This document shows, in pieces, positions 1 through 8,761 of a DNA stretch of 58,650 bases. The stretch covers positions 31,191 to 89,840 of the forward strand of contig PKXU01000073.1 of the NCBI GenBank assembly GCA_003132445.1, read 5' to 3'. The first letter of the stretch is position 1, and each line of letters starts with the position of its first letter. The notes beneath the pieces were generated by a model that saw nothing but the letters and a program-made list of their open reading frames with translations, was not told the DNA's origin and did not search any database. Origin of the DNA: Acidobacteriaceae bacterium. GTDB taxonomy: Bacteria > Acidobacteriota > Terriglobia > Terriglobales > Acidobacteriaceae. Position numbers and translations under genes: made by a program.

Positions 1-282
1 ACGCTCAGCGGCGCGCCGAAGGTGCGTGCCATGCAGATCATCGAGGAACTCGAACCAACCCGCCGCGGGGTTTACGGCGGATCGGTACTATATGCGGATT
101 TCGCGGGCAATCTCGATTCGTGCATCGGTATTCGCACGCTGCTGATGCAAGGCAAGAAAGCTTTTCTGCAGGCGGGAGGCGGAATTGTCGCCGACTCCGA
201 CCCGGCCAGCGAATTCCAGGAATCGATGAACAAAGCGCAGGCCCTGCTGCGGGCAGTCGAGAAGGCGCGATCGAAGGATTAG
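1..282 (+). CDS. trpE: Anthranilate synthase component I, C-terminal part (truncated by window edge)
   Basis: The reading frame is open from the first base, so this is the 3' end of a longer gene; 93 residues are visible. They include SGAPKVRAM and the GVYGG stretch typical of the C-terminal catalytic half of chorismate-utilising enzymes (TrpE/PabB). TrpE makes anthranilate from chorismate with ammonia supplied by TrpG, the first step of tryptophan synthesis. A matching trpG lies about 1.4 kb away on the opposite strand, which supports TrpE over a menaquinone or siderophore homologue, although PabB cannot be fully excluded from the tail alone. Confidence 0.9.
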   Translation, partial: TLSGAPKVRAMQIIEELEPTRRGVYGGSVLYADFAGNLDSCIGIRTLLMQGKKAFLQAGGGIVADSDPASEFQESMNKAQALLRAVEKARSKD

Positions 283-365
283 CCGCTCCGTGTTACCGCC
301 GCGTCCGCCGGATTCTCGGTGGCTCCCGTATTCTCAGCGATGCGAGTGCGTTGGTGCGAGGGACG

Positions 366-1640
366 CTAGTGCGAGGGATGGGGCGGATTCGCCGCCGCTG
401 GAGTGCAGCGCGGCGTAAGATCCGGGGTGCCCGCGTCGGCGGTCTGTGAGTTGTGGGCGAAGCACCAGGGAACCAGCGTGGCCGGATAGCGCTGCCGCAC
501 ATATTGCGGAACATCAGATTCGTGCACCTCTTTAAACGAAAACCGGATTGTGCCATCGGAAGAGACCGTCCCCAGCAGATATCCGTAGATGTCTTGCTTT
601 GCGGATGACGGGGCGCCAGCCGGCAGCTTGTAGCGCATAGCGCCGGCGGTTCCGACAATCCAACCGGGCAGCGGCTTATCGCCGTTCCGCTTCAGCGCAG
701 GTGTGTCGAAAATATTCTCCATATAAAAATGCGAGTGGCTCGCGAGAACGTAAACAGGTTTGTGGCTTGCGTCGCGAAAATTGATCAGAGCTTTGTAGGC
801 ATTTTCGCCGCTGGGACGGGCGGCGGGATTGTCGCCCATGCTGTGCGAATTGGCAATGCTGTCGGGGAGCGCCTCATGCATGCCGACGACCACGCTCTTC
901 ACCTCAGGATTACCCTTCGCGCTTTCCAGACGATGCGCCAGCCAGGTGAGTTGAGCGTCAGAAAAAACATTGGTTGCGTTGTCGAGATAGATGAAATCGA
1001 CGCCGCCCTGAATCCAGTGATAATAGGGCTCGGGTTCTGCCAGTTCTTTGTCCTGCAAACGCTGGTTTCGGAGCACCGGCTGATCCAGCCAGTCGTGGAA
1101 TTGGCGGTTGAAGGCTTCTTCTGTTTTCGGTGGGATCACTTCGTGATTGCCAATTCCGAGATAGAAGGGAAGATTGCCGAAGGCGGCGACCTGGTTCGTT
1201 ACGAAATCGTTCCAGGCCAGTTTTTCGTAGGCTCCGCAGGCCACGGGCTGGCCATGATTCTGCGCTTCGAACTCCAAGTCCTCATCGATCTTGTAGATGG
1301 CGCGCAGGTCGCCTAAGTGCCAATAAAAGCTGGGGGTGAACTGGGCGCTGTGAGCGGCAATGGCAGGCATGACCACGTCTCCGCAATTGCGTGAGTCTCC
1401 GGACACGATAAAATTCCAGGACCTTTCGGGCGTCGGAGCTAGGGAACTCTTTTCAATTTCTTGGCTTGTCGATCGATTCGGAGCGGGCGCCGATTGACTC
1501 GCGCCCATGCCCGCGATCACAGTCAGCGCAAGGCCGAAGATCAGCGAACTGAAGATCAGCGAAACAGCCGAACGATTTCGCCAGACGAATTGAGGACTGC
1601 GGCTGAAACGCAACATATATCGATGTTCTGCCACGAACAT
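366..1640 (-). CDS. Secreted or membrane-anchored calcineurin-like metallophosphoesterase
   Basis: The 424-residue protein has a hydrophobic N-terminal segment (about residues 25-45 of the ATG-started form) that looks like a signal peptide or anchor. It then carries the ordered metal-binding motifs of the calcineurin-like phosphoesterase fold: SGDSRN, HLGDLR, GIGNHE, GMHE and SHSHF. These residues usually bind two metal ions and cleave phosphate esters. The substrate cannot be told from sequence. The frame is open further upstream to a TTG at 1658; the ATG at 1640 was chosen, and one at 1616 is also possible. It lies between trpE and trpG with no obvious functional link to them. Confidence 0.82.
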   Translation of the reverse strand: MFVAEHRYMLRFSRSPQFVWRNRSAVSLIFSSLIFGLALTVIAGMGASQSAPAPNRSTSQEIEKSSLAPTPERSWNFIVSGDSRNCGDVVMPAIAAHSAQFTPSFYWHLGDLRAIYKIDEDLEFEAQNHGQPVACGAYEKLAWNDFVTNQVAAFGNLPFYLGIGNHEVIPPKTEEAFNRQFHDWLDQPVLRNQRLQDKELAEPEPYYHWIQGGVDFIYLDNATNVFSDAQLTWLAHRLESAKGNPEVKSVVVGMHEALPDSIANSHSMGDNPAARPSGENAYKALINFRDASHKPVYVLASHSHFYMENIFDTPALKRNGDKPLPGWIVGTAGAMRYKLPAGAPSSAKQDIYGYLLGTVSSDGTIRFSFKEVHESDVPQYVRQRYPATLVPWCFAHNSQTADAGTPDLTPRCTPAAANPPHPSH

Positions 1641-1709
1641 CACGCGGCGAGAATACAAAACTGTCTGTGAAATTTGGGCTGGGGCCGATCATCCGCGACC
1701 GCAAGCGTT

Positions 1710-2285
1710 TTACAAAGCAAGAAAATTCTCCACCAGCTTCTTGCCCGCATCCGTCAACACGCTTTCGGGATGAAATTGAACGCCCTCAACCGGATGATGG
1801 CGGTGGCGCAGGCCCATGATGGTGCGAGTGCCGTCTTTTTCGGTGGTCCAAGCACTGACTTCCAATTCGGCGGGCAGGTTCTTTTCCTCGACGATAAGCG
1901 AATGATAGCGAGTGGCTGTCATGGGCATGGGAAGACCCTGGAATACAGTTTTGTTGTCGTGCATCACCGCGCTCGTCTTGCCATGCATGAGGTGAGACGC
2001 ACGCACCACGTGACCTCCGAACGCTTCGCCGATTGCCTGATGTCCCAGACAGACTCCGAGCAGCGGGATTTTGCCCGCGAAGTGCCGGATCAGCTCGATG
2101 CTGATCCCCGCCTCGTGCGGCGTGCACGGCCCCGGAGAAACGACAATCCGCTCGGGTCGCATGCTCTCAACTTCGCCAACCGTGACCTCATCGTTGCGGC
2201 GAACCTCGACTTTCGCTCCTGTTTCGCCGATGTACTGGACCAGGTTGTAGGTAAACGAATCGTAGTTGTCGAGTACGAAAATCAA
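1710..2285 (-). CDS. trpG: Anthranilate / aminodeoxychorismate synthase component II (glutamine amidotransferase)
   Basis: This 191-residue class I glutamine amidotransferase has the family's usual length. It starts with the diagnostic [11 protein letters not shown], has the catalytic cysteine in [12 protein letters not shown], and ends with the His-Glu pair of the triad in FHPESVLT. It hydrolyses glutamine and passes ammonia to TrpE (or PabB). Sequence alone does not separate TrpG from PabA; many bacteria use one protein for both. It is encoded on the strand opposite to trpE, so the two subunits are not co-transcribed here. Confidence 0.93.
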   Translation of the reverse strand: MIFVLDNYDSFTYNLVQYIGETGAKVEVRRNDEVTVGEVESMRPERIVVSPGPCTPHEAGISIELIRHFAGKIPLLGVCLGHQAIGEAFGGHVVRASHLMHGKTSAVMHDNKTVFQGLPMPMTATRYHSLIVEEKNLPAELEVSAWTTEKDGTRTIMGLRHRHHPVEGVQFHPESVLTDAGKKLVENFLAL

Positions 2286-2528
2286 AGCTTTAATGCTCCT
2301 TACGCCAGCTTACACCGAACAAGATCGCAGAGTGGAATGCAGAATACAAAGTTTCGGCTTGGACCGCTTCTATCGCCCGCCTTCGAATGCTGAATCTTGC
2401 ACGAAACCACGCTGCACCCCCTGAACGGGCCACCTTCTCACCCAAGGGTGGTATTGACGGGTACACAGCTGCGGAGCATTCTCGTTCGTAAATCATGCCG
2501 ACGATAATAAGTGCCGCACGGAGGATGA

Positions 2529-2849
2529 ATGGTTGAGTCTCAGCAAGACAAGCGTGCGGCTCGGCGTTTTCCACTCCGCGTACCGGTCACTGTCGATCAC
2601 GAAAACGCGACGAAAGCTGCCCAGATTCGCGACGTCAGTGCGCGCGGCATTTCTTTTTACCTCGATTCCGCTGTGACCCAGGGATCGCCGATCGGATTTA
2701 CCTTAACTCTCCCGCCTGAGATCACGCTAACCGAGAGCATCCGTGTGCAATGCAAAGGCCGCGTGGTGCGGGTCGAGGACGGAAGTTCCGACGGTAAGCT
2801 GACCGTCGCAGCCGTCATCGAAGACTACGAATTCCTGCCGGAAGCTTGA
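2529..2849 (+). CDS. Stand-alone PilZ domain protein
   Basis: The protein is 106 residues and consists of a single PilZ domain. The c-di-GMP binding signature is complete: RFPLR (RxxxR) near residue 13 and DVSARG (D/NxSxxG) near residue 38. Known family members bind c-di-GMP and act as effectors. The start has a GGAGG only 4 nt upstream (2520-2524). It resembles the second PilZ protein at 44107 in length and in the RVxVRVEx region, so the two are probably paralogues. An element of inverted repeats (family C) follows directly. Confidence 0.88.
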   Translation: MVESQQDKRAARRFPLRVPVTVDHENATKAAQIRDVSARGISFYLDSAVTQGSPIGFTLTLPPEITLTESIRVQCKGRVVRVEDGSSDGKLTVAAVIEDYEFLPEA

Positions 2850-2850
2850 G

Positions 2851-2957
2851 AGCGGACCTCAGACCTCAGACGACGGACCTCGACGTTAGCCTCGAAGCTT
2901 TGGGAGCTGAGGTCAGAAGGCCGAGGGTCCCAGGGTCCGAGGTCCGACGCCCGTCCT
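2851..2957. repeat. Family C intergenic inverted repeat, copy 1
   Basis: The gap between the PilZ and AMIN genes is filled by imperfect 7-8-nt units of the type GGACCTCA on the left arm, and their complement (GAGGTCAG, GGTCCGAGGTCCG) on the right arm, around a central segment near 2895-2910. Folded, the two arms pair imperfectly. A second copy with the same unit logic lies at 5370-5440. Confidence 0.7.
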
Positions 2958-2983
2958 AACCACTTCTCTCGCAAGCATCGCAA

Positions 2984-4417
2984 GTGGTATGGTTCCTTCA
3001 AGCTTTCGAGGATGCCTTGCCGCGAACCGCTCTCCAATTTGTGTGCCTTGCCGTGGGGATAGCTCTTGTTGCCGTCTGGGTTGGGGCGCAAACTTTTGGC
3101 CCACCGCCACTGGTAAAGAGCGTTCGCATCATCCACGAACACGGTGTGCCGGTTGTGGAAATTTTATCCAGCGGCCCGGTCATTCCTGAAATACAGGTCC
3201 TTGATTCACCTCCGCGCTTAGTCATCGATTTGCCCAACTCACGCCTTGCGCTGATGCAGAAGCGGATCGCCGTTCAAAAAGAAAATATCCTCTCACTGCG
3301 CGTCAATCAGTATCAGCAAAGCCCTCCGGTAACGCGCATCGTTCTCGATTTGCTCGCGCCTTATGGATATTCTTGGGAGGGCGCGGGCACGCGCCTGCTG
3401 GTTCGTCTCAAGCCGCCGGAGGATGTCAATGCCAGCAAAAAATCGCCGACTCTACAGCCACCGACTGTTCCCGGGCTCTCGCTAAACGGCGCTCCGGCCG
3501 TACTTCCAGTCACCGGCGGGGCGGGCGCGCTGGTGCTGGCGGGAAGCCGACTTGGTTCCGGTTCAACGATCACGGCGGGCTCCGAAACGGCAATTCTCCG
3601 TTTGTCGCGCGGAGGAGAACTTCGCATCTGCCCAGGAACGAGCGTCTCAGTAACGCCCTCACAGACCAAGCGCGATCTGATGCTGGGCTTGGGAACCGGC
3701 GCAATTGAAGCGCACTATTCGTTGCGGGCTTCGGCCGATACTGTGCTCACTCCCGACTTCCGTATCCTGTTTGCCGGGCCGGGAGAGTTTCATTTCGCCA
3801 TCAGCGCTGATCCGCATGGCAATACTTGCGTGCGGGCACTCAAGGGAAACACGTCATCGGCGATCGTTTCAGAGTTGATCGGAGACCGGATTTATCAGGT
3901 CAAGCCGACCGAACAGGCGATGTTTCACTCTGGGCAGATCGACAAAGTTGATACGGATGTTCCGCTGGAGTGTGGATGTCCTCCGCCGTCTCCGCTCATG
4001 CGCGCCCAAGCTCCGTTTGCGCCGAACGTACCTGACTCCGAATTGCCGGCCAGGGCCCAAATCGGTAGCAGTGAAACTCCGGCTACATCTGCGGAAAATC
4101 CTTCTCTGGGCATGACCGCTTCGAACACGAAGTTGTCAAACGGACCGGAGACGGCGCCAGTGCCGGCTTCCCAGACCAACGAGGTTCATGTGCAGCTCGA
4201 TGCCCCACTAGTTTTTACTCCAAGGAATCGCGCAGCCAGCGCGTTGCCAGCCCCCGCGCAGGCCGCCAGAGATTTGCCGGTGGAGGATTCTCCGGCGCGT
4301 CAGGTGCATCTCGATACCGTGATTGATTCGCCAGTGCTGCCAGAAAAGCAAAGCAAGCCCGAGCATCGTGGTTTCTTCGGGCGCGTCAAAGGCTTTTTTT
4401 CTTCCGTCTTCGGCTGA
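2984..4417 (+). CDS. AMIN domain and FecR-like protein, exported
   Basis: The 477-residue protein begins with a hydrophobic segment ending near VGAQ (signal peptide), followed by an AMIN-type domain (about residues 40-135, with [12 protein letters not shown] and VTRIVLDL). A beta-rich FecR-like region follows (about 180-310). The second half is Pro/Ala/Ser-rich and low in complexity and ends in [19 protein letters not shown] domains target periplasmic proteins to the envelope or to peptidoglycan. The GTG at 2984 gives the longest form, but a TTG at 3017 has an AGGA just upstream and leaves a cleaner signal peptide, so it may be the real start. A TonB gene follows in the same direction. Confidence 0.78.
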   Translation: MVWFLQAFEDALPRTALQFVCLAVGIALVAVWVGAQTFGPPPLVKSVRIIHEHGVPVVEILSSGPVIPEIQVLDSPPRLVIDLPNSRLALMQKRIAVQKENILSLRVNQYQQSPPVTRIVLDLLAPYGYSWEGAGTRLLVRLKPPEDVNASKKSPTLQPPTVPGLSLNGAPAVLPVTGGAGALVLAGSRLGSGSTITAGSETAILRLSRGGELRICPGTSVSVTPSQTKRDLMLGLGTGAIEAHYSLRASADTVLTPDFRILFAGPGEFHFAISADPHGNTCVRALKGNTSSAIVSELIGDRIYQVKPTEQAMFHSGQIDKVDTDVPLECGCPPPSPLMRAQAPFAPNVPDSELPARAQIGSSETPATSAENPSLGMTASNTKLSNGPETAPVPASQTNEVHVQLDAPLVFTPRNRAASALPAPAQAARDLPVEDSPARQVHLDTVIDSPVLPEKQSKPEHRGFFGRVKGFFSSVFG

Positions 4418-4526
4418 GAATCTCTTCCTCAAATTTTTCGCCCCGGGAATCCTTTTCGAGCGGTCGCGCGTCATACGGCGAGTTGGGCTGAGATCGTACG
4501 CGACAACTCGTCGGCAGGAGTTCGCC

Positions 4527-5357
4527 ATGACCGCTGCATCTTCCGGACCGGGCCCCAATCTTTTTTCAATACTTTCAGGCGATAGCGGCGACCTGTATCG
4601 CACCAGGCGCGAGACTTTCGTCTTCTCGTTGCTCGCACAGGCCGCGATTCTGGGGCTGCTCATCTATTTCACGAGCTGTGTAATTCGCAACACTCCCGAA
4701 ATCTCCAGCCGTTTGCCGAAATTCAACGAGTTACAACGTGTGTTCTCGGGGCACAACGGTGGTGGAGGGGGCGGTCGCGACGTGATTCCGGCCTCGCACG
4801 GCAATCTTCCTAAGGCTTCGCTTGATACCCAGCTTGTGCCTCCGACAGTAATCCTTCCTAAGGAACCGCCGAAGCTTCCGGTGGAGCAGTCGGTGGTGGT
4901 AGCTCCGGAGGTCCAACTGCCGCCGGGCGGGCAGATCGGCGATCCCGCGTCGCAGTTCTCCCAGATGCTGTCCAACGGACCGGGTGGTCCCGGAGGAATC
5001 GGACCCGGCTGTTGCGATGGCATAGGACCTTCAAACGGCCCAGGAGTCGGGCCCGGTCCCTCCGAAATTTATCCGGCAGGAAAAATGGGTGTGACCGTTC
5101 CGCAGGTTATTTTTGATCCAGAGCCGAGTTTTTCTGACGAAGCGCGCAAAGCGAAAGCTCAGGGAATCGTGATGCTGGTGCTCGTCGTCGGAAAGGACGG
5201 GCGTCCGTACGATTTACGCATCGGGCAAAGTTTGGGTATGGGTTTGGACGAAAAGGCGATCGAGGCCGTACAGCGCTGGCGCTTCCGACCAGCCACTCTC
5301 AACGGCCAGCCGGTGGCAACGCAGATCGCGGTCCAAGTAGATTTTCGCCTATACTGA
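4527..5357 (+). CDS. TonB family energy-transducing protein
   Basis: The 276-residue protein has one N-terminal membrane segment (about residues 33-53), a Gly/Pro-rich periplasmic spacer with GGGGGG and GPGG runs, and a C-terminal TonB domain (about 190-276) with the typical VQRWRFRPATLNGQPV and a final aromatic VDFRLY. TonB proteins pass proton-motive energy from ExbB/ExbD to outer-membrane receptors; a candidate receptor is encoded at 38857. The start was set at the ATG at 4527 because GGCAGGAG lies 6 nt upstream; the frame is open further upstream but overlaps the previous gene. No exbB or exbD is present in the window. Confidence 0.88.
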   Translation: MTAASSGPGPNLFSILSGDSGDLYRTRRETFVFSLLAQAAILGLLIYFTSCVIRNTPEISSRLPKFNELQRVFSGHNGGGGGGRDVIPASHGNLPKASLDTQLVPPTVILPKEPPKLPVEQSVVVAPEVQLPPGGQIGDPASQFSQMLSNGPGGPGGIGPGCCDGIGPSNGPGVGPGPSEIYPAGKMGVTVPQVIFDPEPSFSDEARKAKAQGIVMLVLVVGKDGRPYDLRIGQSLGMGLDEKAIEAVQRWRFRPATLNGQPVATQIAVQVDFRLY

Positions 5358-5369
5358 GGCGAGCCAGGA

Positions 5370-5440
5370 AGGACATCGGACATCAGAGCTCGGAATCGGA
5401 CTCAGCTCGGCTAAAGTCCGAAGTCCGACGTCTGACGACG
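5370..5440. repeat. Family C intergenic inverted repeat, copy 2
   Basis: The convergent gap between the TonB gene and the YtxH-like gene contains GGACATCGGACATC on the left arm and AGTCCGAAGTCCGAC on the right arm, again 7-8-nt units in tandem and inverted to each other. Because both flanking genes end here, the element could act as a two-way terminator. Confidence 0.65.
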
Positions 5441-5446
5441 CTTTTC

Positions 5447-5761
5447 TTAGCTCCGATTGATCGCGCGTCTCAGGGGCTCGACCTTTTCCCGCAGATCATC
5501 GGCGATTTCGGCGCCTCGCGCGGCCGCGTCGCGAACTCGCTCGCCGGCTGCGCGCACGCGGTCCTTGGCCTCGTCCGCCCAATCGTCAAGAGCGCCCTTA
5601 GCGTCTTTATATCCACGTTGCAGATCGCGGCGCATCTGTTTGCCAGTTTTGGGCGCCAGCATGAGCGCGACCAAAGCTCCGGCGCCTAAACCTATCAGCA
5701 AAAACGTGACTGCTACACCGACGCTGCTGCCTTCTGAAGATTCGTAATTTCCGCTTGACAT
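5447..5761 (-). CDS. YtxH-like membrane-anchored stress protein
   Basis: The 104-residue protein has a single N-terminal membrane segment (about residues 14-36, with the GLGAGALVALMLAP hallmark), then KTGKQMRRDL and a long charged amphipathic helix rich in Ala, Arg and Asp. This is the pattern of YtxH-domain proteins, which are small envelope-associated proteins of unclear function. The ATG at 5761 has GAGGT 7 nt upstream; the open frame extends 20 codons further but without a better start. Confidence 0.8.
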   Translation of the reverse strand: MSSGNYESSEGSSVGVAVTFLLIGLGAGALVALMLAPKTGKQMRRDLQRGYKDAKGALDDWADEAKDRVRAAGERVRDAAARGAEIADDLREKVEPLRRAINRS

Positions 5762-6045
5762 GATAATGACCTCAATTTTTCCGCCCGGGAAAAAACCAGG
5801 CAATTTACCGAAGCTGCCCACACCTGCGGCGACAGTTTGATTCTAGTCCTGTTACTCGGCCTCGGCGAATCCAGAAAATAAGGAATGGACCGCGCTCAAC
5901 TTCGATGAGTTCGCGGTCGGGAAGGTTTCTTTTCCGACGCAGCTCAGTGTAAAATAATGCTTTAGCCCTCGTGGCGGCGGAACGCTTTGGTTCGCCTGTC
6001 TTCTGCCGGTTTGCACCACAATCGTACAAGGAGAATTTTCAAGCG

Positions 6046-6606
6046 ATGTCGATCCCTGCCACTCAGCTTCGTCCTGGCATGATCATCAAGCACAATAATG
6101 ATCTGCACTCCGTTTTCAGTGTTGAACACCGCACGCCCGGCAACCTGCGCGCCTTTATTCAGGCGAAGCTGCGCAATCTGCGTACCGGAGCCATGTTCGA
6201 ACACCGTTTTCGCTCGCCCGATCCCATCGAAAAAGTGAACGTGGACGAAGTCGAAATGCAGTTCCTCTACGCTGACGGCGACAGCTATTACTTCATGGAC
6301 ACCACGAACTACGAGCAGACCCATTTGAGCAAGGAAATCCTGGGCGATGCTGTCGATTACCTGATCGCCAACCTGGAAATCAAAGTGGAATTTTTCGACG
6401 GCAAGGCGGTGGGGATCGAGCTGCCCCAAACTGTAATCCTGACCGTGGTCGAGACCGAGCCGGGACTGAAGAGCGCCACTGCATCCAGCGTGACTAAGGC
6501 CGCCAGGACCGAAACTGGACTCGTGGTGCAGGTGCCGCCCTTCATCAACGAAGGCGAAAAAATTAAGGTCGATACCTCGGAGGGCGCATATCTGTCGCGC
6601 GCGTAA
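6046..6606 (+). CDS. efp: Translation elongation factor P
   Basis: The 186-residue protein has the normal three-domain EF-P length and ends with the C-terminal domain signature region (TETGLVVQVPPFINEGEKIKV). EF-P enters the ribosome E site and rescues stalling at polyproline. The start ATG has AAGGAG 12 nt upstream (6028-6033). The loop that contacts the P-site tRNA reads EHRTPGNLRAF, so the residue equivalent to the modified Lys34 of E. coli EF-P is Asn33. The usual lysine (EpmA/B or YmfI type) or arginine (EarP type) target is therefore missing. No modification enzyme gene is seen in the window. Confidence 0.96.
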   Translation: MSIPATQLRPGMIIKHNNDLHSVFSVEHRTPGNLRAFIQAKLRNLRTGAMFEHRFRSPDPIEKVNVDEVEMQFLYADGDSYYFMDTTNYEQTHLSKEILGDAVDYLIANLEIKVEFFDGKAVGIELPQTVILTVVETEPGLKSATASSVTKAARTETGLVVQVPPFINEGEKIKVDTSEGAYLSRA

Positions 6607-6610
6607 GGCC

Positions 6611-6716
6611 ATTGCTGATTGTTGATTGTTAATTTTTGATTGCTGATTGAAATCTTAAATACGCTTCGGAGTCATGGGCTTTTCAATCAACAATCAGAAA
6701 TCAACAATCAGCAATC
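6611..6716. repeat. Family A intergenic inverted repeat, copy 1
   Basis: Between efp and the acylphosphatase gene, the left arm (6611-6653) is built of TGATTGT/TGATTGC-type units. The right arm (6679-6716) is its reverse complement, built of AATCAACAATCAG units. The 25-nt centre is unrelated to that of the other copies. Three further A sites occur at 10951, 19050 (half) and 20225. Confidence 0.85.
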
Positions 6717-6726
6717 GACTCAAGGC

Positions 6727-7026
6727 ATGAGTTCCACCGAGAATTCAACTCTTACTCGCCGCTTTCTGGTCCGCGGACGCGTCCAGGGCGTTGGTTTCCG
6801 CTGGTTCGTCGAACGCGAGGCGCACATCCTGAGCATCGCCGGATGGGTGCGTAACAATCACGATGGCAGCGTGGAAGTTCTGGCCCAGGGGACTCGCGAC
6901 CAGCTTTCTGGATTGCATGCCCGCCTGCGCGACGGGCCACGCGCGGCTCGCGTGGATGCGGTCGAAGTGTCCGACGCCAGTCCGGTCGCCGGATTAAATT
7001 CATTTCGCATTGAAGGAGCGTGGTAG
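6727..7026 (+). CDS. acyP: Acylphosphatase
   Basis: The 99-residue protein carries the acylphosphatase signature VRGRVQGVGFRWFV, with the active-site Arg, and the second signature GWVRNNHDGSVEVLAQG, with the catalytic Asn. It hydrolyses carboxyl-phosphate bonds such as acetyl phosphate. The frame is open back into the repeat element, but the first ATG beyond the repeat (6727) gives a normal-length enzyme. The stop codon is directly followed by the ATG of apt, whose ribosome-binding site lies inside this gene, so the two are co-translated. Confidence 0.93.
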   Translation: MSSTENSTLTRRFLVRGRVQGVGFRWFVEREAHILSIAGWVRNNHDGSVEVLAQGTRDQLSGLHARLRDGPRAARVDAVEVSDASPVAGLNSFRIEGAW

Positions 7027-7578
7027 ATGCCATCGTCCGCCGTCCCGGCCATGGATGCAGATCACTTGAAGAAACTGATTCGCGAGATCCCTGATTTCCC
7101 GAAGAAAGGGATTCTGTTTTACGACATCACGACTCTGCTGAAGGATAAGACGGGATTCGCCACGCTGATCGACAAACTCGCCGAACATTACATATCGCAA
7201 GATATCGATCTGGTGCTGGGCATGGAAGCTCGCGGTTTCATCTTCGCGCCCGCACTGGCCTATCGTCTAGGTGCCGGATTCGTTCCCGTGCGCAAGCCCG
7301 GCAAACTTCCCGCCGAATGTGTGAAATATGACTACGCCCTCGAGTATGGCACCAATTCGCTGGAGATTCACAAGGATGCGATTCAGAAAGGGCAGCGCGT
7401 CCTGATTGTAGACGACCTCTTGGCCACGGGCGGCACTGCCGAAGCAACGGCCAAACTGGCGGAAATGCTTGGCGCCAAGATCGCGGGCCTGGGATTTGTG
7501 GTGGAGCTCGAATTCCTAAAGGGTCGGGACAAGCTCAGGAACTACGATGTAATGTCGCTTTTGTGTTACGACAAATAG
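7027..7578 (+). CDS. apt: Adenine phosphoribosyltransferase
   Basis: The 183-residue protein has the PRPP-binding motif [14 protein letters not shown] (about residues 123-136) and the N-terminal APT signature [15 protein letters not shown]. It converts adenine and PRPP to AMP in purine salvage. The ATG abuts the acylphosphatase stop, with GAAGGAG upstream. A strong hairpin at 7606-7631 lies just after the stop. Confidence 0.95.
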   Translation: MPSSAVPAMDADHLKKLIREIPDFPKKGILFYDITTLLKDKTGFATLIDKLAEHYISQDIDLVLGMEARGFIFAPALAYRLGAGFVPVRKPGKLPAECVKYDYALEYGTNSLEIHKDAIQKGQRVLIVDDLLATGGTAEATAKLAEMLGAKIAGLGFVVELEFLKGRDKLRNYDVMSLLCYDK

Positions 7579-7605
7579 GGTTACATAAAATGGCTACATG
7601 AAAAG

Positions 7606-7631
7606 GGCCGGCGCTGTTGACAGCTCCGGCC
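7606..7631. terminator. Hairpin between convergent genes, probable terminator
   Basis: GGCCGG-C-GCTG, loop TTGA, CAGC-T-CCGGCC forms a strong stem with one mismatch, 27 nt after the apt stop. The right side is followed by ATCTT rather than a clean T run. The left side is preceded by AAAA, so on the minus strand the hairpin is followed by TTTTCAT. It may end transcription in both directions. Confidence 0.6.
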
Positions 7632-7661
7632 ATCTTAAACTCTGTACTGAAATTCAATCGC

Positions 7662-7919
7662 CTAGCGCAACACTCTCGCCACGATCAGCGCGATTCCTGC
7701 CCATACGCTGGCGCTAAATGCAGCGGAAAGAGCCAATCCTGAGATCACGCTGTGACGGACCTCTCGGTTACTCCCGGCTTCGTCCTCAAGCCAGGACGGT
7801 GTGAATCCAATTTCTCCCGAAACTCCACTCGTCGCGGCCCAGGAATCCTGAATCGCGGTTCTAGCGTGTATCCCGTTGGTGCTTGCTTGGGGGGACAGCT
7901 GCAAGACTTTGTAGCTCAA
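7662..7919 (-). CDS. Small hypothetical membrane protein
   Basis: This 85-residue protein is not recognised. It has one C-terminal hydrophobic segment (about residues 57-82) ending in ARVLR, and a polar N-terminal half. The start is taken as the TTG at 7919 because GAGGAGGT lies 6 nt upstream; an ATG nine codons earlier (7946) lies before that Shine-Dalgarno sequence and is unlikely. It ends convergently with apt. Confidence 0.5.
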   Translation of the reverse strand: MSYKVLQLSPQASTNGIHARTAIQDSWAATSGVSGEIGFTPSWLEDEAGSNREVRHSVISGLALSAAFSASVWAGIALIVARVLR

Positions 7920-8155
7920 CGAAGCACCTCCTCGAATTTGGTTCATTCAGGGCCGTATTTCAATCCCAGCCCAAGTCGCTCAATATGAGGTCTATCCTTT
8001 CAACCGGGTTGCCGACTTTCCTTGCTGCCGTAAGAATTCCACTTTCATTCCTTGCATTGCAATGAGCCGCGGAGAACGAGTGGCGAAATTCTGCCTGATC
8101 CGGTATCCCCTTGGTATACAGGAAAACCCTGATTTGCGATAGTTGGATTCGGACA

Positions 8156-8413
8156 TTAATCCTCTGAGAGCAACAATTGGGAGTCTTTGCGCAAGTAACC
8201 CTTCCGCCGGAACCAATCCTCCATCGCATCTTTGAGTTGGTCCACCGGCACGCTGGAACCGATCTCCATGCGCCCGTCGGAAAGCGGAAGAGTATCGTCG
8301 AAGACGCTGGCGTTGGTGAAGTTGCGCATGGAGAAGCTATCGAGCCACTTGAGCGGACAGGGAAGCTTGCGGCCATTCTCTTGATACTCGACTCGAATCT
8401 TGCGTGCGAACAT
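8156..8413 (-). CDS. Hypothetical protein, 85 residues
   Basis: The product starts at MFARKIRVEYQENG and is soluble and charged, with no membrane segment or known motif. It reads like a compact alpha/beta protein, with a predicted helix around VDQLKDAMEDWFRRKGY. The open frame extends upstream to 8485, but that part is Pro- and Arg-rich and unlike a natural N-terminus. No clear ribosome-binding site is visible. A distinctive sequence without stops argues for a real gene, but the evidence is limited. Confidence 0.5.
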   Translation of the reverse strand: MFARKIRVEYQENGRKLPCPLKWLDSFSMRNFTNASVFDDTLPLSDGRMEIGSSVPVDQLKDAMEDWFRRKGYLRKDSQLLLSED

Positions 8414-8761
8414 AAGTCGATTTAACCACAGGACGGCAGGCGCGGGCGGAGGAGAGACGCGGAGCAAAAAGGCCATGCTGCGCACGGCAGACAGCCGAGG
8501 GCGGCTGTCTCAACATATGACTCATCAATGCTCATGTTTCGATAGGCGGTTTCCTGTCTGACCTGAGCCGAGGCCGGTTGCAGCGCTCCAAAGCTGGCAA
8601 GCTCGGCCATCTCAAAACAGGGCTGTCGCATCCACGGCTCCAGATACCTTCTCTCAGGTGTCTAAACTCACGTAGGGGAATCGTCGCACGCAAGAGCAGC
8701 GCCGCCATTCGTTCTTTTTTTGACGCACTTTGTTGACGGTGACCCGCTTTATGGAGGAGTC
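8414..8761. other. Intergenic region upstream of the DUF4139 gene
   Basis: This divergent gap of about 350 nt lies between a hypothetical and the DUF4139 gene and should hold both promoters. Nothing with a convincing -35/-10 pair was found. A run of seven T (8713-8719) precedes the DUF4139 gene. No coding potential beyond short out-of-phase frames is apparent. Confidence 0.4.
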
